From the NCBI GenBank assembly GCA_033220425.1, contig CM065653.1, positions 1,240,001-1,304,000 of the forward strand: a DNA stretch of 64,000 bases, in the 5' to 3' direction. Numbering within the stretch: the stretch's first letter is position 1; each line of letters opens with the position of its first letter. The notes under the pieces are model-generated. The model worked only from the letters and a program-made list of their open reading frames with translations. It made no database searches and was not told where the DNA came from. Below are positions 31,049-41,304 of the stretch, one piece after another. The stretch is from Lepraria neglecta (lineage: Eukaryota; Ascomycota; Lecanoromycetes; Lecanorales; Stereocaulaceae). A program made the position numbers and the translations under genes.

Positions 31049-31834
31049 ATGCCGAAATCCAAACGCGCAAAAGTCGTCCACCTATCCAAGACCCAAAAAA
31101 AAGGCAAAGAACTAACCCTCCGCCTCTACGCCAACATCCAAGAATGCATCCCGAAATACCCCTACATCTACGTCTTCAGCGTGCACAACATGCGCAATAC
31201 CTACCTTAAAGAGGTCCGCACCCAGCTCTCAGATAGCAGGCTCTTCTTCGGCAAAACAAAAGTCATGGCCCACGCCCTCGGTCACACCTCCTCCACCGCC
31301 CCTTACGCCGGAACCCACCTCCTCACCCCCCACCTCCATGGCTCCGTCGGTCTCCTCTTCAGTGGGCGGGACCCCCAGTCCATCCTATCCTACTTCACCA
31401 CCTTCGCACCCTCCGATTACGCCCGCGCCGGCACCACCGCTTCCCGTACAGTCACCCTCCCATCAGGCACCTTGTACTCAAGAGGTGGGGAAATACCGGA
31501 GGAAGAGGACGTGCCGTTAGCGCATAGTGTGGAGCCGCAGTTAAGGAAATTGGGGGTGCCGACGAGGTTGGTGAAAGGGAGGGTGGTTTTGGAAAGCACG
31601 GAGGGAGGGGGTTTTACGGTTTGTAGGGAGGGGGAGGTGCTTGGGAGCGGGCAGAGTACGTTGTTGAAGATGTTTGGGGTTGCGATGGCAGAGTTTAGGG
31701 TTGGGATTGAGGCGTATTATGTGCGGGAGACGGGGGAGGTGAAGGTGGTGAGGGAAAGAGGGGATGCGAAGGTTATGGGGGTGGATGAGATGGACGATGG
31801 TGATGAGGCTGGTAGTGAGGAGATAGAAGGGTGA
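31049..31834 (+). CDS. MRT4: Ribosome assembly factor Mrt4 (uL10-like)
   Basis: Single exon, 261 aa. Mrt4 is a nuclear paralogue of ribosomal P0/uL10. It occupies the P-stalk base of pre-60S particles and is later exchanged for P0. Seen: the start MPKSKRAKVVHLSKTQKKGK, the L10 domain core YIYVFSVHNMRNTYLKEVR, SRLFFGKTKVMAHALG, and a second half with EPQLRKLGVPTRLVKGRVVL and LLKMFGVAMAEFRV. It lacks the long C-terminal P-domain of P0, as expected, and ends in an acidic tail. The coding strand changes sharply from C-rich to G-rich near 31480. Confidence 0.93.
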   Translation: MPKSKRAKVVHLSKTQKKGKELTLRLYANIQECIPKYPYIYVFSVHNMRNTYLKEVRTQLSDSRLFFGKTKVMAHALGHTSSTAPYAGTHLLTPHLHGSVGLLFSGRDPQSILSYFTTFAPSDYARAGTTASRTVTLPSGTLYSRGGEIPEEEDVPLAHSVEPQLRKLGVPTRLVKGRVVLESTEGGGFTVCREGEVLGSGQSTLLKMFGVAMAEFRVGIEAYYVRETGEVKVVRERGDAKVMGVDEMDDGDEAGSEEIEG

Positions 31835-32498
31835 TATGGTGGATGTTATGCTCTTTTAAAAAGCTTGAGGACACGTGCATAGCGATGGCGTTAGGACATA
31901 CTGGACTATGATGTGATGAAGCAATGATATTGCCATATCGCTACGGAAAAGCTGGAACATGAGGCCGCTTTTGTTTGTCCTTGCCCCTCAGTGGGGAAGA
32001 GTCGCTAGTAATACAGGCTGGCGAAGATCTATAACAAAGTGTCCGGGTCAGCAAGCAAGACGTCCGGATAGCCAGACGATCTTACCCGACCTTACCTAGA
32101 GCGCCGAATGCTCACTGCGCTTGCGCATTAATTACATACCTACCAAGCAACATGACGAGCCAGAAAAAAGACAAGTTGGAAAAGTATCACCTGCCCAGCA
32201 AATAGCCACCCTTGGTGAGTTTTGAGACGTCGAGGAACCTGAATCCTGCTGCAATACCTTGATGGTGTCGTTGAAATGCCGATACGAGAAGCGAGTGTGG
32301 CGTGTTGTGGGTATGCTGTGCTGGTGGAAACGGAAACCGCTGTTGTGTTACATAAAGACCAGCTTACCAGCTTACCCATGGTGTGATGTCGAGACTGTGA
32401 GATGGAGATGGCGCGCCTTACCCTGACGAAGGGAAGAAGGAAATGCTGAGATGCTGAAATCGAAGAACCCACCCAACAAACCAGATGTAGTCGTAAGA
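31835..32498. other. Intergenic 3' flanks, no gene seen
   Basis: It lies between the convergent MRT4 and U1-70K genes. A 110-codon minus frame at 32140-32472 overlaps the likely 3' UTR of U1-70K and has no family resemblance. Confidence 0.45.
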
Positions 32499-33990
32499 CT
32501 AATACCTTCGTTTGCGAGGATCATCATACCCATCACCATCATGCGGTCTCTTCCGGCTGTCATCACGGTGTCCGTATCCTCTGTCTCGGTCTCTGTCCCC
32601 ATAGCCTCTGTCGCCGAATCCGCCGTCCCTGGGTCTTACCGGCTCACGGTTGCTTCCAGTGATGCCTCCTGAGCGGCCATCGCCTCCGTGACCGCCTCCT
32701 CCGCCTCGGTATGATGATCTGTCGTCATAGTCATTGCGTCTTGGATCACCGCCATACCCACCGCGGCCACCAGGCCCATCCGTATGAGGACCACCGTTTA
32801 TGCCGCCGTTCATAGGAGGTCCTCCGAACCCACCACCGAATCCTCCTCTTCCTCCAGGACCAGAAGGTGCATTAGGGGGTGGAGCTGGGCCATTACCATA
32901 GCCGTTAGGCGGGCCACCACCATACCCACCTCTGCCACCAAATCCACCGCCACCTTGATATCCAATACCTCCTCTACTTCCCCGGAAGTCAGGTCGATCA
33001 CCTCCACGGAATCCTCCTCTGAAACCTCCGCCGCGTGGACCTCCGCCAAAGCCGCCTCGGAAACCGCCCCCAAATCCACCAGGTCCGGCCGGAGCAGCAA
33101 AGCCTCCTCCTATACCCATTGGACGAGGGGGCACAGCCTTGGTATATCCTCGACCACCCAGACCTCCACCGAGACGACGAGGTCTCCATCCTTTGACTGT
33201 GCGGCCACGCTCAACGTCGACAAGCACCCGTCGATCTTTAATACGTATACCATCGGTTTCTTTGTAGGCAGCTAAACACAATCGTAAGAGCCCCAGTGTC
33301 AGTCAAACATACGAATCTTCGTTAAATAGAATGGCCTGTGGGGGGTATGTGGGAGGCAGCAGTACCCTTCATGTCTTTCTCGCGCTCATAAACCACAAAA
33401 GCATAACCTCGATGACTCTTCTTTTTCTTCTTAGGCTTCACGTCCTCTTTTGACTCTGCGGTGTCCGTAACGATTCGTATCTAGTGATCATCATGTTAGC
33501 AAGACAGGTTCGTGAGTATTAAGAGCAAGTGCAACGTTACCCTCTCAATAGGACCAAACCGCCCAAACTCCCTCTCCAAATCCTTCTCCGTGGTATCATA
33601 GCTCAATCTCGCAACAAAAAGCGTCTTGAAAGCATCGCCCCTAATATTCGCATCCTCTTCCCTCTCTGGAACACACCTCTCGTCAGCACACATATCCATC
33701 AAGGAAGCAGGGAGGCGACATCGCATACTCTGCGATAAACCTTCAAGAACCAACTTCTCCTGCCGTTCCTTCTTCTCTAGCTTTATCCTGTCCTTCCTCT
33801 GCAACCAGCTCTCAGTCGGCTTATAAGGCACATTCTCTTTGTAGTCTTCGATCGCCTCGAGGTATTGGGCCACGCCGCCGATGTTGTTGGTTTTGCGCTC
33901 TTCGGGTGCATGGTCGCTTGGGGGCAGGTAGCGGAGAGCCGGGCGGGCGGCGAAGAGGGCTAGGAGGTTTGGGGGGAGTTTGTGTGTCAT
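32499..33990 (-). CDS. SNP1: U1 snRNP 70-kDa protein
   Basis: The model is complement(join(32499..33271, 33366..33480, 33541..33665, 33729..33990)), 424 aa. The 63-nt first intron is in frame and stop-free, but splicing it restores the family's text before the RRM. The protein binds stem-loop I of U1 snRNA and helps define 5' splice sites. Seen: an N-terminal U1-70K domain ([20 protein letters not shown], Tyr/Leu/Pro motif) and the RRM with RNP2 [12 protein letters not shown] and RNP1 RGYAFVVYE split between exons. An insertion of KKKKK lies before RNP1, followed by the [20 protein letters not shown] extension. A very long Gly/Arg-rich (RGG) tail of about 200 residues ends [17 protein letters not shown]. 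The tail is longer than in yeast. Confidence 0.93.
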
Positions 33991-34221
33991 CGTGAGCTAG
34001 GAGAGGAGGTGTGCAGAGGGTGAGTAGAAGGGAAGGTGAAGGAAATGGTGGTGGTTTAGGTAGCAAGGAGGTGGAGTTCGCGTCGAGCTTCAAAATGGTT
34101 TTGGATGCGCTAAACCGCTTTGGGATTCGCAACTCTCGAAGACCTCGAAAATGCCTCCGATAATCACAGCTCTCGTCTCAAGCTAGTGGGCATGCTCTCT
34201 CAACGGCGGTAACCCATAAAA

Positions 34222-34921
34222 ATGCCTGTGCAGGCTATAAGGACCACATCGACAGCCAGAGTAAGTCCTCGACACCGCCTTCGAGCCTGACGCATCTACA
34301 AAAGACTGACATAAACCAGAATGGCGTCGGCGCATTCATCCTCCAATGCAAACGCCTCGACTTCCACTACTGTGATCACTGGGGCAGTTCAAAAGGCATG
34401 AAGTGCGTCTTTGATTCTTCTACCGACCCACCGTCTCCCTACCCGATGGCTTCCCATCTTCTATCCTTGTAGTTCTAGTCCGCACCATCATTGTAAATGG
34501 CGAACTATTGGCTCTCGAAGCACTTCTTGCCGTTACTACACTTCAACGCTATGAAAAATAAATCAATAATTGATCTCACTGTTGACACATCCACAGCACA
34601 TTCCTCCGCTCCCCCCTCATCGCCCGCTTCGCAGCCGCCCACCCCCAAATCCAAATCCACATCTCCCCCCGCCCGAACACACACCCTATAATCCGCGGTC
34701 TCTACATCAACGGCCGAGAAAAAGTAATCTGCGTCCGCAATCTCGAGAAAGAGCAAATACTACAGAAGGCTGAGCTGCTGAGAGATGCTAATGGGGAAAA
34801 AGTGAGACGCATGAAGGGCGGGAGGTTGGTGGGAAGTTTGAATGAGAGTGTGAGGGGAGTTTGGGACCCGTTTCATGGGGGGAATAAGGAGATTATTGGG
34901 GATAGGATCGTTTCTTCATGA
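34222..34921 (+). CDS. MRPL51: Mitochondrial large-subunit ribosomal protein L51 (mL43)
   Basis: The model is join(34222..34260, 34320..34402, 34597..34921), 148 aa; the first exon has only 13 codons and the second intron is long (194 nt). The product belongs to the L51/S25/CI-B8 thioredoxin-like family of the mitochondrial 54S subunit. Seen: NGVGAFILQCKRLDFHYCDHWGSS, then FLRSPLIARFAAAHPQI, and the GLYINGREKVICVRNLE strand. The usual end WDPF in a GVWDPFHGG context is present. The gene is divergent from U1-70K, with only about 230 bp between start codons. Confidence 0.92.
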
Positions 34922-35060
34922 GATGAGTGATTTATGTACAAAATTCTGTCAAGTCGGGCATAATGTTGTTTGGATTACGGAGTTGAGGCCATATTCAAGC
35001 TTGTCTATCGAAGTCCTTTCTGAGCTCTTCCACTCTGGATAATGTTATGAGTGCAGGCGA

Positions 35061-36275
<1,215 letters not shown>

Positions 36276-36852
36276 GGTTGCGATTGGTGTATGTGCAAGT
36301 TGTGTATAAGAGAGGTAGGAGTCCAGGAGTATGGAGAAGTCGTTTAAGTAGGAGCGAGGAAGAAATAGTAGTTTGTGGTGATGGACTGGAGCAATTGCTC
36401 CGGAGAATTTTGGTGGGGCTGCCAAGAGCTCTTGAGCTTTGGTGGGCAATTCACTGCAGCCCCTCGAGCCAAAGAACTCACGATGTCTACAAGATACGGG
36501 ACTGGGTAGCTCCTTTGGCTATATCTACAGTGAGCCAGTAAGATGATCGGGAGCATTCAGGTTTTCGAATTGAATAGATTTGTCTCATTGAGAAGCGATA
36601 TAAAGTTATCATATCAAGAGCAATCATATAGTCATACAAGTCATTGCTCATAAACAGATTACCATCCCAAGTCATATTACTCTGATCAGAGACCCATAGA
36701 AAAGTACAGTATTCGTCCCTTGCGTTTGCTTTTGAGCGACATCAGAACCACCTGGTACGAAACAAATAGCCGAACCAAAGCTTAGGCAGATAACCATCCC
36801 AGAGACCGAAATTAATCAAGCAGACATGAGCACCAGAGAAGCAAATAAATCA
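36276..36852. other. Intergenic, no gene seen
   Basis: This is the promoter of triosephosphate isomerase and the 3' flank of the next minus-strand gene. Frames here lack support. Confidence 0.45.
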
Positions 36853-39087
36853 CTACCGGAAGGCTGCCGCCATTCCTCGCGGTAGAGGCAAGTCATCAAA
36901 CATCTCATACGGCTGTTCTCTAGCCAATCTCGCTCTCGCCATCTGCTCTCGAACCCTTTCTCGAATCCTCCGCTCGGATTCTTCTCTGGCAATCTGACCG
37001 CGAAGCCGATGCTCAAGTCTAATCTGTTCGTCTTCTCTGGCTAATTGCTCTCGGACCAGCTCATTAGCTCGAATATCTTCTTGCCTTTCAAGATCAAGGT
37101 CCTTCTGTCTCCGCAATTCTCGCTCATGTGCGTAGTCCGAGCTGTCATCATAGAGATCGCCGCCCCGGTAGGGTTTGTTCGCAATCTTAGGATGATAGAC
37201 CGAAGAACGGCGTCCGATGCCTCTTAGGTCGCGGTCGCGACGGTCTTCCTGATAGTTAGTGACAAGTGGTTGGCGCAGAGGTTGTTCGGGGCGATGGCAC
37301 CGCGGGGGTGCGGCACCGCGTCGAGAATTGCCTGCAGGTACAACGTAATATTCATCATCGGTATAGTGAGACCCTGAAGTAATGCTACCACCGGAGCGAG
37401 GCCTTGGTACCTTGCGCTCATGCTCTCGAGTGGCGTATTGAATGAGCTCACGCTCATCGCCATAGTGACTGCTTGTCCTCTGGCGGCGATCATCCTTGCT
37501 GTAGTTCTTTTCGTCTTTGTAGCTTCGGCTGTAGTCATCACGCTCGAGGTTGTGTGAGGGGCGTCGGTGGCCGTCCTTGGAAGCCTTCTTATCTTTCTTG
37601 TAGCTTGAGCCATATTCGTTGCGCTCGTGGCTGCGTGATGTGCGCTGATAGTTATCTTGGCTGTACTTTTTGTCCTCCTTCTGGCTGCGGCCTCGATCAT
37701 CACGATAAGAGATGTCTGAGCCGTGTGGGTAGCTGTCTTGGTGGTAGCCCTTGTCTTTCTTATCCTTCTTGATGCTGCCGCCACAATAATCACGATCTGG
37801 ACCGTCCGATCTGCGTTGAAAGTTGTCTTGGTTGTATTTCTTATCCTTCTTGTCCTTGAAGCTGCCGCCGTGACCATCACGATTGAGGCTGCCTGATCTA
37901 CGCCCATAGCCGTCCTCATTGTACTTCTTTTCTTTCTTGGAGCTGCCGCCACGATCATCGCGCTCAATGATGAATGGTTTGCGCTGTGGGCTCTCGTTAA
38001 AACTCTTCCTGTCTCCGCCGTAGGTGCTTCTGCCAGTAGAGATGGTTGTAGGACGCGTCTCGTCCGAGTTGACAGACCAGACCTCAATGTCTGAGGCAGA
38101 GGAAGAGTCAGAGGAGTTCTGGCGCTGCATTTTCTTGGGGCCCTTGGGCTTCTCGTCCTTGAAATTGAAGCTCTTCCCCTGGCCCCCTAGCTTGAAGTTG
38201 TCGGAATCCTCATCAGAGAGGCCGGGCGACATTGGATGGGATTGAGGGGGGCCACGTTGCTGCTCTTGGCCAAGTGGACGCATTGGTTGCTGTGGCAAAA
38301 TTCTGTCATCAATGATCATGGGCTGGTTATTGCTAGGATGCCATGGCTTGGGACCTTGACTATGGAACGGCAAAGGCCCGTTGCCAGGGTGGCGTGGAAT
38401 TGGGATTCCGTGCCCACCCTGGCTCGAGGATTCGGATCCATAGCGACTGGTAAGATCGACAAATTCTTTGGCTAAGACTGGTGGAGGTGCGGGAACAGGC
38501 ATGAATGGAGCAGGGTTGATGCCAGGGCGAAGCTGTCGCTTCAGGACGACCCACACTTTCGTATCAGGGCCTTTGCCCTTGACCTGGAAACGTTCAAGCT
38601 TGATGGCTGCAGGCTGATATTCATATCTAGTATCATTCCTGCTGTTGCGATCTTGAATAAGCCGCTCTACCTGGCTTCGCTTTAGGCCGACCATTTCAGA
38701 AGCCTTCAATTGCTCCCAACCATCCCCTGCCTTCTTCTGCTGTTTTTTGACAAATTCTTTGAATTCGGATTGTGTTGCTCGCCATTCAGACCTTTTGGCT
38801 AGACCCCAGGTCTGAGTCTCCCCCGAATTCCGGACTGGGTCCCTTAAGATCGTATAGCCTTCATAGCTGACATGCTCCTTGCCATTGCTGTCGGAGGAGC
38901 GGCGAGTATCAAGGACAGGGCGACCTCTCGGCGACTGGCCTTCGAAGCCGCCGTGAGGCATGTTATTGCCATTGTGGAATGGCGGTCCAATGATGTGGAC
39001 GTTCTCAAATTTCTCCTCCATCATGGGAGGAAACGGGGCCATCGGGGGTGGTGGAGGAGCACCAGGAGGAGTGAAGCGTTGACCCAT
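36853..39087 (-). CDS. Large charged low-complexity protein with degenerate repeats
   Basis: Single exon. I start at MGQRFTPPG (744 aa); an in-frame ATG 23 codons upstream is less likely. The N-terminus is Pro-rich. Residues about 75-200 form the only globular-looking part (SYEGYTILRDPVRN, WRATQSEFKEFVKKQQKK, KRSQVERLIQDRN, KVWVVLKRQL), perhaps a small RNA- or protein-binding domain conserved in filamentous fungi. From about residue 370 to 570, six to seven degenerate repeats of about 26-30 residues follow the scheme KDKKYxQDxYxRRSxxxxRDxxG. The last 150 residues are Arg/Glu-rich and helical (EREEDEQIRLEHRLRGQ type). The composition suggests a nuclear RNA-processing or phase-separating protein; that is inference only. 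Confidence 0.65.
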   Translation of the reverse strand: MGQRFTPPGAPPPPPMAPFPPMMEEKFENVHIIGPPFHNGNNMPHGGFEGQSPRGRPVLDTRRSSDSNGKEHVSYEGYTILRDPVRNSGETQTWGLAKRSEWRATQSEFKEFVKKQQKKAGDGWEQLKASEMVGLKRSQVERLIQDRNSRNDTRYEYQPAAIKLERFQVKGKGPDTKVWVVLKRQLRPGINPAPFMPVPAPPPVLAKEFVDLTSRYGSESSSQGGHGIPIPRHPGNGPLPFHSQGPKPWHPSNNQPMIIDDRILPQQPMRPLGQEQQRGPPQSHPMSPGLSDEDSDNFKLGGQGKSFNFKDEKPKGPKKMQRQNSSDSSSASDIEVWSVNSDETRPTTISTGRSTYGGDRKSFNESPQRKPFIIERDDRGGSSKKEKKYNEDGYGRRSGSLNRDGHGGSFKDKKDKKYNQDNFQRRSDGPDRDYCGGSIKKDKKDKGYHQDSYPHGSDISYRDDRGRSQKEDKKYSQDNYQRTSRSHERNEYGSSYKKDKKASKDGHRRPSHNLERDDYSRSYKDEKNYSKDDRRQRTSSHYGDERELIQYATREHERKVPRPRSGGSITSGSHYTDDEYYVVPAGNSRRGAAPPRCHRPEQPLRQPLVTNYQEDRRDRDLRGIGRRSSVYHPKIANKPYRGGDLYDDSSDYAHERELRRQKDLDLERQEDIRANELVREQLAREDEQIRLEHRLRGQIAREESERRIRERVREQMARARLAREQPYEMFDDLPLPRGMAAAFR

Positions 39088-40574
39088 GCTGATGTATATG
39101 GGGCCGCACTCAATGAGGGCGTGAAGGCTGTGTAGGAACAAGGAAGTTGAAGGCAAAGAACCTTGAGGGAGGTCAGGTGTGAGTAATAAAGGATGGAGAG
39201 GAACAGGCGACAGCCCGGTTTCTTTATGAGAAAGGTATCAGCAGTAGCGGGGGGAATGCGGCAACTATCGCTTGCAAGGATGGATAGCAAGGCCAAGGAA
39301 GCTTGCCGAAGATTGTAGAGGGTTTTGCCTGAATATATCTTGCTTTTGCTGGGGGAGGGTCGCGTGAAGGATTCCTCTAGTCTGCGCCTTGCTACAAGGG
39401 CATTTTTGCGTGTAGACTCAGAAGGATGCGTTGTACGTGGTAACAAACAAAATCATAAAAGCAGGGCGATCGAGAGACAGACGCTTGCGATAACGTGGGA
39501 TCTATGACCCAGATTCCTGCAGCTGCAGGCAATCCTGCGCCTTGTGACCGGCAGCCTAGACGCTGGGGCGTAGCGAACTATCGACCTGCATGAAGCCATC
39601 AGCCCGGCAACAGGTGCGCTGGACAATGATAGCACGCCCCTTCCTTTAGTCCACGATTTAATGCAAATAATGAATGATGAGTTGTCGAGAATGCTCAACT
39701 AATGCTTCCCAAAGCTGCATCAATTACTTGCATCTGCGTATTCTGTTTTATTGGTAAAGCACTCGATAGGTGCCCGGTCCTTGCTGTATGCACACTTGGC
39801 AGTATCTAGAATTATTTCTTACCGTAGTTCCGGGCGTCTCAGGCGACGGCGTAGAACTTGCTGGTTGGTGTTGAGGAATCCTTTGGTAAAAGAGGAAGTA
39901 GGCAAGAAACACGCCCACAGCCGGACGTCTGCCCCGCTCTTTCTCGGTACCAGTTGGCTGCAATTGACCAATGCTCAAACATTCATTCTGGCTCCTCCCA
40001 ACCAATCGTTACAGACCCATTACGATTTTGAGCCTCCTTGCTGAATAATGTCATTGTATGAAGGGTGGCGAAGTACTAATTTCGGGCGTGGAATGGCGTT
40101 CGCAGCCTGTCACGGCGGGCGTTCAAGGCAGCCGCTATGCAGCCCCGTTTTGCAAGGCAGAGACCCATCTACGATGCGCCCCACGTGTTCAAGGCAATTG
40201 CTCACATGATCATTCTGCATGCCATCGAAGATGAGAAGAGTAATAATCGTTGATGTAGAGAGATTTTGATTGCTTGCGAAGTTGCAGCTGAAACTCCTTG
40301 AGCACGCTATCCTTGGCGCTTTGGGCCGAGACGAGATCGTGTTTCACGAACATATGATTACGCTACATATATACTGTTGCCAGGAAGGATTCATTGGTTG
40401 CCACCGTACTCGTTCGAAGCAGAAACAGACAAAGGCTGTCAAACATTTAGCATAGTAATCAGGTTTCACCAGCAAGTGCTGACAACTGAGGGTTTCATGC
40501 CGTCGTTTTCCTGGCCCAAGTACAGAGCGTTGTCCAATGCAATTGTATCACAGGTGATATCGTAAACCTGTCGT
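39088..40574. other. Intergenic, no gene seen
   Basis: This is the promoter of the repeat protein, then sequence without a supportable gene. Short frames at 39325, 39751 and 40270 show no splice context or family resemblance. Confidence 0.4.
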
Positions 40575-41000
40575 CAAACATGGGCGTAGCAAGGTGTGGT
40601 ATGCATTCCTTGGAAGAGAAACTGATCGGTGGAGGCTCTAACTGTTCTCAAATGGCATGGAGGCATACGAGGAGTCCACTTCCGCGAAGGACGATGATAC
40701 CTGATCTCAATTGAGCATGCACGAATGGAGTTCTCTGTTGTCCACTAGGAAGCAGGCAAGAGCGGAGCTTGCCGAGATAGCGTTCACATAGTCTAGCATA
40801 ATGGTTAATCCCCTAAGTCGTCTTGAACATCAGATGGGCGTAACAAATGTGTCAGGCGTTTCGAGGCATTAGCTGAGGCTCGACCCTGCTGTCGTTGGAG
40901 GCATACGAGTAATCAACTTCCGAGGAGTTTCACGTTGCACTAAGGTAATCTCATGTAAAGATGCACGAATTGAGTTCTTTGTTGCCTACTGGGACTAATA
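40575..41000. repeat. Diverged tandem repeat, about 245-255-bp period
   Basis: Two units align over most of their length. ATGGGCGTA(G/A)CAA occurs at about 40580 and 40834. GGAGGCATACGAG occurs at about 40660 and 40901. GCACGAAT(G/T)GAGTTCT(C/T)TGTTG occurs at about 40718 and 40962. No frame is conserved between units. Confidence 0.6.
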
Positions 41001-41304
41001 AACAATGTGGAACCACTTCTTCTCAGTCCAGTCGAAAATCAGGCGACTGGCAAGACTATCAGATCATCGTCCTGCAAGGCAGGGGTCGGATATCAAGACT
41101 GGCAGACCACCAATAATAAGACAATTAGATAAAGAACAGCATCTGACGCAAGCAGTAACTGACAAAGGAAACCGGCCCCTTTTTTTGGTCTCGCCCCAAC
41201 AACTTCCACCATGCCATTACGTATTGTCCACAGGAAATATGGAGCGTTCGCGATAGTGGTATCATCAAACAAAAGCAGCCCACATGAAGATTGGGAATGG
41301 GTAT

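Noticed and set aside
32784-33275. Plus-strand 163-codon frame opposite U1-70K
   Set aside because: It is the complement of the Gly-rich RGG tail, giving Ser/Thr-rich nonsense.
37224-38087. A 287-codon frame antiparallel-phase to the repeat protein
   Set aside because: It is a same-strand shadow frame of the repetitive coding sequence with Thr/Ala/Arg bias and no start context.
40795-40860. tRNA-like D-arm text (TAGCATAATGGTTAATC)
   Set aside because: No T-arm or acceptor stem follows.
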